This document shows, piece by piece, positions 1-9,300 of a stretch of 33,433 bases of DNA. Under the pieces are notes generated by a model. That model ran no database searches, was not told the DNA's origin, and saw only the letters and a program-made list of their open reading frames with translations. Origin of the DNA: Streptomyces sp. AC558_RSS880 (GTDB taxonomy: Bacteria; Actinomycetota; Actinomycetes; Streptomycetales; Streptomycetaceae); contig NZ_JAGMUJ010000070.1 of assembly GCF_019049255.1 (NCBI RefSeq), forward strand, positions 1-33,433. Reading direction: 5' to 3'. The position numbers and the translations under genes are program-made. The number at the start of each line of letters is the position of its first letter. Position 1 is the stretch's first letter.

Positions 1-75
1 TTCGTCGCGCGCGAGGTCTACCACCACCTGACCAGCGCATTCAGCGGCACACCCGGGCCGTCTCCTACAGCTTGA
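1..75 (+). pseudogene. 3' tail of a possible IS110-type transposase (cut by window edge)
   Basis: Frame 1 is open from the window edge to a TGA at 73-75 and reads FVAREVYHHLT followed by a Pro/Ser-rich end. The (R/K)(Y/F)(V/L)AREVY pattern resembles the extreme C-terminus of IS110/IS116/IS902 transposases. Only 24 residues are visible, so this is a family guess. It could be the end of another gene, and whether it is intact to the left cannot be seen. Confidence 0.4.
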
Positions 76-102
76 CGATCTATAGAAGCTTCAGAGTCGA
101 GC

Positions 103-633
103 TCAGGTAAGCGTGAGTGTGGTGATGCCGGTGGCGTCAGTGATGCCGGTGGTCAGGCACTTGAGGGCGTTGAGTTGGGGGAGGGTGATGGTTTGAACCG
201 CGCTGGATCCTTGGAAGGGGCCTTGGGTGACGGTGCCGGTGAAGGTGGTGATGACCTGGCCGGCGATGGCGGTGCTGCTGCCGCTGCCGGTGATGACGCT
301 GGTATCGCCGGTGTTCCAGGTGATCGTGCGCTGGCCGGTGAAGGCGCCCAGCAGGTCGTTGCAGCCGACGAACAGTGTGAACTGTTCCCCGTAACCACCG
401 CTGGTGACTTGGCCAGTCGCATCGAGGCATGAGGTGAAGGTGCCGGTGGTGCTGAGACCGATCTCGCGAGCCTGGAAGAGGACGCCGGGATTGTAGGTGG
501 TGGTCTCCGTGCCCGTGCACTGGACGACCTGAAGCGGCCGCGCCAGTACCGACGCCGACGCGGTCGCCGACATCGTGAACATTCCCACGGCCGCGACGGC
601 AGCGACGAGTGCTGCCCATGAACTGCGCCTCAT
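103..633 (-). CDS. small secreted protein of unknown function (CTGT-type)
   Basis: The predicted protein has 176 residues. The start at 633 is chosen because MRRSSWAALVAAV begins a classical signal peptide (Arg-rich start, hydrophobic core, cleavage near ASA at 25-27) and GGAAGGAA lies 7-14 bases upstream. The longer open frame further upstream is rich in Pro, Arg and His and looks non-coding. The mature part is rich in Thr, Gly and Ser and has four cysteines (C39 in QCTGT, C69, C91, C159), which suggests two disulfides outside the cell. It resembles a widespread group of actinobacterial secreted proteins with CTGT and YxPG near the mature N-terminus; their role is unknown to me. The gene just upstream on the same strand looks like a damaged paralogue. 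Confidence 0.8.
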   Translation of the reverse strand: MRRSSWAALVAAVAAVGMFTMSATASASVLARPLQVVQCTGTETTTYNPGVLFQAREIGLSTTGTFTSCLDATGQVTSGGYGEQFTLFVGCNDLLGAFTGQRTITWNTGDTSVITGSGSSTAIAGQVITTFTGTVTQGPFQGSSAVQTITLPQLNALKCLTTGITDATGITTLTLT

Positions 634-776
634 ACGTACGGTTCCTTCCCTGGAGGACCAGGGCTTCAGCCATGGTCCGAGCGTCTGTGGGGTCCCCTCC
701 CCTGGCCGGTGTGAGGCAGGCTGGGGACCGGTCGAGCGGGGTGGCGAAGGCGACGGTCCGGAGGAACGTGGCACCG

Positions 777-1178
777 CTACGGTGTCCGCCGGTGACAGTG
801 TCGTTTGAAGCGACGGCGGTCCCTCCCGGGGTGCGCAAGGAGGATGCCGATGGCGTGCGGTGTGCTGGTGTCGCCGTTGTTGGAGTGGCTGGTTTGGCCG
901 ATCCGGCTGATGAGGCTGAGCAGGCAGCCGACGGCCGCTGTGGATACAGCTTGGACGTTGATCGCGTTGTCGCCGACGTAGGTCTGGTAGGAGACCCACG
1001 TCTGGAGTCGGACCACCTGCTGGCCGGGGGGTGAGGCCTGGGCTGTCTTGCTGGTCCGCTGTTCCTGTGCAGGTGAACAGGGGAACGGCCTGAGCGGATC
1101 ACGTAGTGAACAACGGCAGGGCGCGGCCAGGGCCGTGGTGAAGGCTACGGCGGTAAGGCTCCGAAACGGTGCTCCCAC
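777..1178 (-). pseudogene. broken paralogue of the CTGT-type secreted protein
   Basis: A GTG at 1178 opens a signal-like start (GAPFRSLTAVAFTTALAAP). The segment QQVVRLQTWVSYQTYVGDNA and what follows has nearly all G/C third positions, so it is genuinely coding. Between them the coding signal lies in another frame, VPLFTCTGTADQQDSPGLTP, which matches the CTGT plus PGLT pattern of the neighbouring secreted protein. The frames would join as PGLTP-GQQVV if the six-C run (six Gs at 1026-1031 on the plus strand) were one base shorter. A second break is needed between the signal peptide and the CTGT segment, because that frame is preceded by a TGA. I read it as a tandem paralogue disrupted by frameshifts, or as sequencing error in a homopolymer. 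Confidence 0.5.
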
Positions 1179-1465
1179 GGATGCCCCCTATGAGCGGTGC
1201 AAGCCGACCGACTGATCGTGGGTCCGATGTGAAGGGATAACAAGGCGTGCGGGGCAGTAAATTTGGGGCGTACGGAAGCACACGCCCGGCGCCCGAACAG
1301 AGAGTTCCATCGACTCGGGGCAGGAGATGTGAGAACGCCGGCACACGGCCCACCCCTCGCCTCTAGCTCGTTTCTTCGACGGACGAGACCGCCCCCTGGC
1401 GAGGAACTTACTTAGGGCATTAAGGGTAATCTTCCTACTTCGAACGACCTCTTCGTAGGGCTCCA

Positions 1466-1927
1466 TTAGGTTTGTCTCGGTCTTGATGTCGTGTGTGGCC
1501 TGCTGAGCAAGGGCTGGCGGCAGGTGGTGCAGATGCCGGTCCAGCGCTTCAGGACGTCCTGCAGGGCGTTGAGGATCTGGTAAAGGGCGAGTGCGGTCCA
1601 GGTGCTTGGGGCCAGACGCTGTTCGGTGAGAAACGCGTGAGTGGCGGTCGCGAGGGTGACATGGTGGTACCGGCCAGGCCAGAACCGACCTTCGAAGTGG
1701 TCCAGGACCAGGCCGTGTTTGAGTTCACGATAGTCATGCTCGATGCGTCGGTGGACCTTGGCCAGTCGGGCCAGGCCGCCGACCGGGATGTCGGTCGGCA
1801 GGCTGGACAGCCAGCGGTCGGTGGGCACCTCGGTGTCCTCGAGCCATCCGACCAGCAGTCGGCGGCCCGGATCAGACGCTCGACGGCGTTGCCGGTCGGG
1901 CGGACACGCGCTCGCCGATCCCGGCAA
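1466..1927 (-). pseudogene. C-terminal remnant of an IS701-type transposase
   Basis: The frame contains RIEHDYRELKHGL followed by LDHFEGR and HHVTLATATHAFL, the signature around the third catalytic residue (Glu) of one IS701 subgroup of DDE transposases. Upstream, LEDTEVPTDRWLSSLPTD also fits this family. Only about the last third of a normal transposase of some 400 residues is present. The part carrying the two catalytic Asp residues is missing, so the element is dead. Coding resemblance fades beyond about 1905, where an unrelated plus-strand gene follows. Confidence 0.8.
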
Positions 1928-1961
1928 GGACTAGGGCGGACATCTGGGCCAGTGGATCCCC

Positions 1962-2304
1962 ATGGGCTGCATGATTCTTCGCCACGCCCGGAAGGTGGCC
2001 GTGTACAGGGACGGCGAGAGGGTGCGGGAGTGGCCGGTGCCGCAGGGCGAGCCGCTCGTGGATCCGCTGCAGCACATGTTGAGCGGTCCGTACCGCGACG
2101 CTCTGCTGGGCGGTTCGACCGCCTCCCAGGCAGCATGGCAGCGCAGCGCGTGCGGGTACCTGGTCATGACACGGTCCGTACCGGACAGGAGGCCTCAGGA
2201 TCCCTACGATCGGGCCGCGGCCTTGGCCCTGACCGGCCGAAGCCTCACGGCCGGAGGGCCTGGCGGCCCTCTGGTACGTCTACCGGGCCGAGAACTGGCA
2301 CTGA
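1962..2304 (+). pseudogene. frameshifted hypothetical gene, N-terminus probably lost
   Basis: Two plus-strand frames carry the coding signal. From 1962 the frame reads GCMILRHARKVAVYRDGER, then SACGYLVMTRSVPD and AAALALTGRSLTA with strong G/C third positions. From about 2253 the signal moves to another frame reading EGLAALWYVYRAENWH with a stop at 2302-2304. Removing one G from ggccggaggg near 2250 fuses them as LTAEGLAAL. A TAG at 1932-1934 and the abutting IS701 relic suggest the N-terminus was removed. It ends tail to tail with the minus-strand gene at 2312, leaving 7 bp between stops. I do not recognise the family. Confidence 0.45.
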
Positions 2305-2311
2305 CCGACGC

Positions 2312-2686
2312 TCACGCGTCCGGGCCGGCCGCGCGGGGCGGGATCTCGACGCCCGCAGCGGCGAAGGGCCTCAGAAGCACGTGGTAGTGCTCCTGCGCGA
2401 GGCTTTCGCGGCGGTGAACCGCTCGTGCGGCCATGACGTACGCGGATTTGGCACCCGAGAACAGACCGGAGCGGAACGCGTTCAGTTCGCTGGCGCGCGG
2501 CAGCAGGGCCGCCCTGACCATGGCCTGCAACTCGGACTCGTGCGAAGCGGAGAGCTTGAGCGCGCGGCTCGCCTCTCGGCCGCCCTGGCCGCGGAGGCGC
2601 ACCGTGTCGTCGTAAGCGGCGGCGAGCGCCTCGGAAGTCAGCTTCGTCGCTGTCTCGATGAACCGGGTGGTCACCGCATCCAGCAT
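2312..2686 (-). CDS. hypothetical helical protein, 124 residues
   Basis: The start at 2686 is chosen because GAGGAGGAG lies a few bases upstream of this ATG, while the longer open frame above it is Pro/Arg-rich and looks non-coding. The protein begins MLDAVTTRFIETATKLTSEAL and is rich in Ala, Arg, Leu and Glu with no signal peptide or membrane segment, so it is probably cytoplasmic and mostly alpha-helical. I do not recognise the family. It lies 110 bp downstream of the LivJ-type protein gene on the same strand, so the two may be co-transcribed, but nothing in the sequence ties their functions together. Confidence 0.65.
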   Translation of the reverse strand: MLDAVTTRFIETATKLTSEALAAAYDDTVRLRGQGGREASRALKLSASHESELQAMVRAALLPRASELNAFRSGLFSGAKSAYVMAARAVHRRESLAQEHYHVLLRPFAAAGVEIPPRAAGPDA

Positions 2687-2796
2687 GTGCTCCTCCTCGC
2701 ACCAAAACCGGCCGAGGGGCAGCCTATCCCCGGCTGCTGCGAGGCACTGCCGGGGGTCCTGGCTCCGGCGTATGAAAGTGACCATGTGTCGGTCTG

Positions 2797-3996
2797 TCAC
2801 GTCGGCGTGAGTTCGCCGGTGACGGGGACCTCGGGGGTGTCCGTGTTGGTGACGACGGCGAGACGGGGGCCTTGCGGGCCCGGGTGCCACTGGCCGCCGG
2901 ACAGGCGAAGGAGCGCGATGTTGGGGGTCGGGCCCTGCTTCCAGTCGAGGGTTCCCGCGATCGTGGAGAAGGTGGTGCTGGCAATGGCGCGGGCGACGGC
3001 CGCGCGGTCGGTGGGGTCGTCGGCCGTGCTGAGGGCGCGGTGGGCGGTTTCCGCGAGGGCGTGGGCCAGGCCCAGGGGCTGCAGCCAGGATTCGCCGGTG
3101 TCCTGTTGGTAGGCGTGGGCGAGGTCGGCGCAGGTGGCTCCGTTGAGGCTGGAGCGGTAGGGGTGGTCGGGGCTCCAGTAGACCAGGGTGGCCACGCGTG
3201 CGTCGGCGAGTTCGGCGTGGATGTCGGGGGCTGCGGTGGTGTGGGTGTGGGGGTAGGTCAGCCATCGCGAGCAGGTGATCAGCCGGGGCCGTAGCCCGGC
3301 CTGGCGGGCCTGGCGGTGGAAGAGTGCGAGGTCGGCGGCGGTGGCGGCACTGGTGACGGTGTCGGCGCCGTGTTCCCGCATCCGGTCGACCTGCTGTTGG
3401 AAGTCCGTGGCCGGTTCCCGGTAGGGGCCGAGGTCGACCAGGGTGTGTCCGCGCGCGGAGGTCACCGGGGCGAAACCGTACTCCTGGTGGCGCAGCAGGC
3501 TGCCCTGCAGGTCGTCGTTCCACAGGCAGCCGACGGCCTGTCCGGCGCCGGCCTGTTCCCACATGCGGGCGAAGACGGTGGCGATGTCGTCCAGGCCCCA
3601 CGCGAAGTGGTAGGTCCACCGGAAGGAGTGCCCGGGGCCGGCGCCGCGTGAGTGCACGTAGGCCTGCCAGGGGAAGGTGGTCGACAGGCAGGGGACTCCC
3701 AGTTCCTCGCAGGCGTCGGCGACGGCCGGCAGCACCTGGGTTCCGGCCATGGTCAGGACGATGTGCGCCCGGTCGGTGGTCATCAGATCGTGGACGGCCC
3801 GCCGGGCCGCCGCCGGGTCGGAGCGGCTGTCGCGCACGGCGACCGACACGTCGTAACGGCGGCTGCCGTTACGGACGTGCTCCAACTGCGGTGCCAGCGC
3901 CTTCAGGGCATACGTCAGCGGCTTGCCCAGCGGCGCCAGACGTCCCGTCAGCGGCGCCACCACACCGATCGTCAGCTGGGACGAGGTCGTGTTCAC
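2797..3996 (-). CDS. LivJ-type substrate-binding protein without signal peptide
   Basis: The 399-residue protein has the fold signature of the amino-acid-binding component of branched-chain amino acid ABC transporters (type I periplasmic binding protein, Peripla_BP_6). Near residues 8-22 it reads TIGVVAPLTGRLAPLG. It then has AVRDSRSDPAAARRAVHDL and HIVLTMAGTQVLPAVADAC, the usual first-lobe pattern. The start is a GTG at 3996, and no earlier start lies in frame. There is no hydrophobic signal peptide or lipobox: residues 1-7 are MNTTSSQ and the domain begins at once. No permease or ATPase gene is nearby. It may therefore be a cytoplasmic ligand sensor of the AmiC kind rather than a transporter part; that is inference. 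A missed upstream start is unlikely from the sequence shown. Confidence 0.85.
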   Translation of the reverse strand: MNTTSSQLTIGVVAPLTGRLAPLGKPLTYALKALAPQLEHVRNGSRRYDVSVAVRDSRSDPAAARRAVHDLMTTDRAHIVLTMAGTQVLPAVADACEELGVPCLSTTFPWQAYVHSRGAGPGHSFRWTYHFAWGLDDIATVFARMWEQAGAGQAVGCLWNDDLQGSLLRHQEYGFAPVTSARGHTLVDLGPYREPATDFQQQVDRMREHGADTVTSAATAADLALFHRQARQAGLRPRLITCSRWLTYPHTHTTAAPDIHAELADARVATLVYWSPDHPYRSSLNGATCADLAHAYQQDTGESWLQPLGLAHALAETAHRALSTADDPTDRAAVARAIASTTFSTIAGTLDWKQGPTPNIALLRLSGGQWHPGPQGPRLAVVTNTDTPEVPVTGELTPT

Positions 3997-4106
3997 CTGT
4001 ACTGCCTGCTTTCTCGTCGTTCGCCGGGAGGGGGCCGGGGAACCGTGACGGTGGACAGCGCCATGGTTCCCCGGCCCCGCCGGTGGTGTTCTGCCGGACT
4101 GACTCG

Positions 4107-4487
4107 TCAGCGGCCGGAGCGGTCCACGGTGACGCAGGTGGTCCGGCTCATCACCGAGACCGTCTCGTTGCCGCAGTTGTTGCTGTGACCCGAGGCGTTG
4201 CGGGCGAACACCAGGTTGGACAGGACCCCGCCGCTGGGGCCCGTCTGGTCGCCGCCGCTGCCCTTACCGGTGTCCTCGCTCACGCAGGTACGGTCCTTGA
4301 ACAGCGCCACCTTGCCCGTGCCGCAGAGATTGGCATGGCCGGAGGAGTTCCTGCCGGACAGGTTGGACAGCACTCCGCCCGGCCCCGCGTCGCTGTCACC
4401 GGCATGCGCCGTGGCCATCCCCACGGGTGCCGCCAGCATCATCCCCACCACTGAAGCGACCACCGTCATACGCCGCGCACCGTTCAT
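4107..4487 (-). CDS. secreted two-repeat, chaplin-reminiscent small protein
   Basis: The 126-residue precursor has a clear signal peptide (RR at 5-6, hydrophobic 7-24, cleavage about ATAHA-29). The mature part is two copies of one unit, residues 37-69 and 86-119. Each starts GGVLSNL, continues RNxSGHxNxCG and ends TCV, with the two cysteines 13 residues apart (C55/C68 and C105/C118). The linker is Gly/Ser/Asp-rich. The motif resembles chaplins (GVLSGN, CGN, and two cysteines per chaplin domain), which are surface-active proteins of aerial hyphae, but the hydrophobic chaplin core is weaker here. A purine-rich AGGAAGGAATCAGG precedes the ATG. I am confident it is exported; the chaplin relation is tentative. 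Confidence 0.75.
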   Translation of the reverse strand: MNGARRMTVVASVVGMMLAAPVGMATAHAGDSDAGPGGVLSNLSGRNSSGHANLCGTGKVALFKDRTCVSEDTGKGSGGDQTGPSGGVLSNLVFARNASGHSNNCGNETVSVMSRTTCVTVDRSGR

Positions 4488-4603
4488 CTGCTACCTGATT
4501 CCTTCCTCTGTGCCATCCCGGCCGTGCCGACCGGTTCACCAGTCGTAACGACGCTGCGGCTGATCGGCATGGGGTCGTCACGGTGAATAATCGGCAAGAC
4601 AGT

Positions 4604-4622
4604 TGATCGGCTACTCCGATCA
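4604..4622. repeat. 7-bp inverted repeat upstream of the two-repeat secreted gene
   Basis: TGATCGG and CCGATCA are separated by five bases (ctact). The site lies about 120 bp upstream of the start at 4487 in a relatively AT-rich stretch, so it could be an operator or a small hairpin. There is no direct evidence for either. Confidence 0.3.
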
Positions 4623-4872
4623 GGTCCCACCGCCCAGGCCGTTGACAGCGGGAGGGACGGGGAACACGACGCACAGCCGTCTTGCCGCCCGCACGCCCGC
4701 TCGTACGAAGTCTCTGTAACCAGGATCGGCTGCGAAGCGCCCACCGCCACCACGTCGAATGCCTGCACCCGGACCAGGGCGGGCACCGCGCGGCACCCCG
4801 GTCCAGCACCACGCCCCGCAGCCGGCGGACGCCCGGCAGCCCTGACACCGGAGCGCGGGACCGTACCTCCAC
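4620..4872 (-). pseudogene. possible frameshifted small gene of unknown function
   Basis: A GTG at 4872 is preceded by GAGGGGAGGGG at good spacing and opens EVRSRAPVSGLPGVRRLRG. After about 60-80 bases the G/C third-position signal moves to a neighbouring frame reading VQAFDVVAVGASQPILV and TETSYERACG. A single missing base near 4795 would join them. No family is recognised. The ISL3 relic just upstream may have supplied the ribosome-binding region. The call rests only on codon bias and a good ribosome site. Confidence 0.25.
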
Positions 4873-4873
4873 C

Positions 4874-6234
4874 TCACGCCCCTCCCCTCGGCATCTCGGG
4901 TTGACGCATCCGCGCGGTGAGCTTGTTGTCGTTGCCTGCGGCCGGCGTGAGGAGTTGTGCGAACTCGCGGATGAATGAGGCGAGTTGGGTCATCCCTGGG
5001 CAGGCTGTGGTGAGCTTGGCGAGGAGACTTGTGTCCTTGTCTCGGAGGTGGTCGGGATGAGTGAGCAGGAGGCGGGCGAGCCATCGCGGGGTGGTGACGG
5101 GCCGGTCGCCTTCGGCCCGGCCCTGGGTGATGTAGCGGCAGAGGAGGTTGAAGCTGCCGGTGCAACCCTGTTCCTGGACCTCCCGGAACAGCTGTTTCAC
5201 GGGGACAGCGGGGTCGGCCGCACGGCGTTTACGCAGATGGTCGCGGTAGGGGTCGACCAGAGTGGGCCGGTAACGGGGTGCCCGACGCAGGGCTTCGGGT
5301 TCGCGGGTGCGCGCGTAGCGCTTGACGGTGTTGAGGGACAGGTTCATGCGGCGGGCGCATTCGAGCAGGCCGACGCCCTTGCCGAGGAGGCCGTGGATCT
5401 GGTGCCGGCGTTCGCGGGTGGTCTGCTCGTGGACGCCGGCCGGGCGGGGCGTGTTCGAGGTGGCCCGGCAGGCGCTGTGGGAGCGGACCTCGGCCGGCGT
5501 CTTCTCGCACAGGTTCTTCCACAGGTGCCGGCGGTCGCTGACCTGCACCACAGCCGGCAGGGACCGGCGCACGGCCTCCCCGTATGCGCCCGAGCCGTCG
5601 CGGCAGACGATCTCGACGCCGGGGTGCTCGCGTAGCCACCGTTCCAGGGCGTCGGCGCCGCGACTCGGGAGTACGTCGATGCGTTCGCCGGTTTCGGCAT
5701 CGATCAGGACAGTCGCGTAGCGGTGGCGGCGCTTGAGCGCGAAGTCATCGACACCGAGGACGCGTGGCACCCGCACCACGGGCAAGGGCAGGCGGGCCAG
5801 AAGCCGCAGGGCGGTCGAGCGGGACATCGCCGAAGCCAGGACACGGGAGAGGCGGGCGCCCGCCCGGCCCGCTCACTCCTTCACCACAGAGCCGAGCTGG
5901 TCGGCGAGTCGGCGTGTGCGCCGCTGATAGCGCTCGATCAGGCCGGGGACCTGTTCACGGAACGTCTGACGGGGCAGCCCAGGACCGGACAGACCAGGCG
6001 CCGGACCTGCACCGACACCACGACCCGCCTGCCGTCCGCCGGCACGTCCGCGATCGTACGTCGGTGGATGCCGTGGACCCGCCCCGTCGGCTGCCCGCAC
6101 ACCGGGCACTGCACCGAATCGTCCCGTGTCCGGGCCCGCACCCGGATGAACTCGCCCTCGTCCGCCACATCCTCGACGACCAGCGACGCGAGTCCCGAAA
6201 ACACCACGCCCACAAGCTCGTTGACGTTTCGCAT
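4874..6234 (-). pseudogene. decayed ISL3-family transposase
   Basis: An ATG at 6234 starts MRNVNELVGVVFSGL, followed by the ISL3 zinc-binding region (CPVCG, then LVCPVLGC). At about 5971 one C is missing from a C run, and the product continues in another frame as RQTFREQVPGLIERYQRRT. An in-frame TGA at 5873-5875 then interrupts the frame before AGRAGARLSRVLASAMSRST. The core follows (VLGVDDFALKRRH with the first Asp, VCRDGSGAYGEAV with the second). The protein departs from the family after GNDNKLT (about 4912), so roughly the last 90 residues with the catalytic Glu are missing. There are thus three independent lesions. The right end probably lies in 6245-6292, just before the PKS leader. Confidence 0.85.
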
Positions 6235-6387
6235 ACAACATCAACGATGGCCGTCACCCTTCGTTGCCACCGAATGTGAGACAGAGCCGCACATACAGAC
6301 CCGTACCGTGCGGCGCCGCTGCCGCAGGGGAACCGGGCGAACCGCGCCACCATCCTCATCTAGGAGTACACGGGAGGGTTCGCACGA

Positions 6388-9300
6388 GTGAGTACAGACA
6401 CGGACATCATCAGGCCACTGCCGGAGTCGCTCCGAGAGCATGCCCGGCGCCTCGGGGAGAAGGTCGCCTTCCAGGACCGCCGTACGCGGCGGACCTACTC
6501 GGACCTGGAACGCAGGACCGGACGGCTGGCCGGCCATGTGGCGGGGCTCGGCCTGGCGCGGGGCGAACGGGTGGCCATCCTGCTCGGCAACCGCGTCGAG
6601 GCGGTCGAGAGCCTGCTCGCAGTAACCCGGGCGAGCGGGGTGGGCGTGCCGCTGGATCCCGGGAGTTCGGGGGCGGAGCTGGCCCGTCTGCTGGACGACT
6701 GTGGCGCGCGCGTACTCATCACGGATGAGGCCCGGCTGACGCGTCGGCGGGGACTGCTGTCCCGTCCCGGGCTGATCGTGGTGGTGGCCGAGGGCGGTGA
6801 GGAGGGCGGGGACACTCCGCCGTCCGGGGACTCCGGAGCGTTGACGGGCGGGGCCGGGGCGGCGGGCGGCGTTCTGCGGTACGAGGAGTTGGCGTGTACG
6901 GAGCCGGGGACGCCCGCCCGGGACGATCTCGGGCTGGACGAGACGGCGTGGCTGCTCTACACCTCCGGGTCCTCCGGCACCCCCAAGGGAGTGCTGTCCA
7001 CCCAGCGCAACCGCCTCGCGCCGGTCGCGGCGGGCCTCGTCGGTGTTCTCGGTCTGTCGGAGCGGGACCGGGTGCTGTGGCCGTTACCCCTCCACCACGC
7101 CATGAGCCAGGTGGTCTGCGTCCTCGGAGTGACCGCGACCGGGGCGAGCGCCATGCTCCCGCCCCGGTTCTCGGTGGCGGAGGTGCTCGGCGAACTGCGC
7201 CGTACGGACACCCCCTACACCCTCCTCGGCGGGGTGCCGACGACGTACTCGGCCCTGCTCGACGCGGTCCGGGGCGAGGAGGGTGACGGGGACGGCGGCG
7301 GGCTCGGGGCGCCCGCGCTGCGGGGCTGCGTCAGCGGGGGCGCTTCGGCGGGGTCCGAGTTCCGGAGATCCTTCGAGGCGATCTGCCGGGCCCCCTACCT
7401 GGAGCACTACGGCAGTACCGAGGCGGGTCCGGTCACCATGACGGCACCGGGCGACACAACGGCGGCCGGGTCGTGCGGCCGGGTGCTGCCCGGCACCCGG
7501 GTCCGGGTCGGCGGCGGCCCGGACGGACAGGACGCCGGCGAGGGCGAGTTATGGGTGAGCGGGCCCGGAGTCATGGCCGGCTACCACGGCAGGCCGGAGG
7601 CCACCGCAGAGGTGTTGCGCGACGGCTGGTTCCGCACCGGCGACCTGGCCAGGATCGAGGCCTCCGGCGAACTCGTGATCACCGGCCGGGCGAGTGAGCT
7701 GATCATCCGGGGCGGGGCCAACATCCACCCCTCGGAGGTGGAGGCGGTGCTGCGGCGGCTGCCCGGGGTGGCGGACGCCGCCGTGGCCGGACGCCCCCAC
7801 CCGGTCTTCGGTGAAGTGCCCGTCGGCTATCTGGTCCCCGCGCCGGGCAGCGGTGTACTGGACAGAGGGTCGGTCCTCGCCGCCTGTCGTGCGGAACTGT
7901 CCGCTTTCAAGGTGCCCGTCGAACTGTACGAGGTGGAGAATATTCCCCGTACCGCCTCCGGAAAGGTGCGGCGGCATGCCCTCGCCGATCGGCCCGCGCG
8001 GACGCTGGTTACGGGGGCGGCCGGGGAGCCGACGGCGGACCTGCTGGCCCTGGTGCGGAGCGAGGTGGCGGCCGTGCTCGGTTGTACGGCGGAGGCGGTG
8101 GAGTCCGGAACGGCGCTCCGCGATCTGGGCATGGACTCGCTGACGGCGACGGTGCTGCGGGAGCGGTTGTCGGCGGCGACCGGCCTCCCGCTCTCCGAGG
8201 CCATCGCCTTCGACTTCCCCACGGCCGCCGCGCTCGCCGCCCACCTCCGTTCGCGGAGCGCCGCCGCGCCGTCGGGAGCCGGGATCGCGCACCGGGGCGT
8301 GGCCCGGTCGGACGACGATCCTGTGGTGATCGTGGGGATGGCCTGCCGCTATCCCGGGGGCGTGGCCTCCCCCGAGGAGCTGTGGCGGCTGGTGGCCGAC
8401 GGGACGGACGCCATCGGTCCGTTTCCCGCCGACCGGGGCTGGGACACGGAGGCGCTGTACGACCCGGACCCCGGGCGGTCCGGCCGGACGTATGTGCGTG
8501 AGGGCGGCTTCCTCTCCGGTGTGGACCGCTTCGACCCCGGCTTCTTCGGCATCTCCCCCCGCGAGGCTTTGGCCATGGACCCGCAGCACCGGCTGCTGCT
8601 CGAAGTGGCGTGGGAGGCCTTTGAGCACGCCGGTCTCGTTCCCCGCACCCTGCGCGGCTCGTCGGCCGGGGTGTACATCGGGCTGATGTACAGCGACTAC
8701 GCCGGCCGCATCACGGAGGTACCCGAGCATGTCGAGGGCTACCTCGGCATCGGCAGCGCCGGAAGCGTCGCCTCGGGCCGTATCGCCTACACCTTCGGGC
8801 TGGAGGGCCCGGCCGTCACGGTGGACACGGCGTGCTCGTCGTCCCTGGTGGCCCTGCACCTGGCGGCCCAGGCGCTGCGCCGGGGCGAGTGTTCCTTCGC
8901 GCTGGCCGGCGGAGTCACGGTGATGTCGGGGCCCTCGTCGTTCGTGGAGTTCAGCCGGCAGCGGGCGCTGGCCCCGGACGGCCGCTGCAAGGCGTTCGGC
9001 GCGTCCGCCGACGGCACGGGATGGGCCGAGGGTGCCGGCATGCTGTTGCTGAGCCGGTTGTCCGAGGCGCGCCGCGCCGGGCTTCCGGTGCTGGCCGTGG
9101 TGCGCGGCTCGGCGGTGAACCAGGACGGGGCGAGCAACGGGCTGACGGCACCGCACGGCCCGGCGCAGCAGCGGGTGATCCGGCAGGCCCTCGTGGACGC
9201 GGGGCTGGCCCCCGGGGACATCGACGCGGTGGAGGCACACGGCACCGGTACCCGGCTGGGCGATGTCATCGAGGCGGAGGCGTTTTTGGCGACGTACGGG

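Noticed and set aside
1493..3112. 539-codon plus-strand open frame
   Set aside because: Crosses an IS701 relic and two convincing minus-strand genes; Arg/Gly-rich with no domain.
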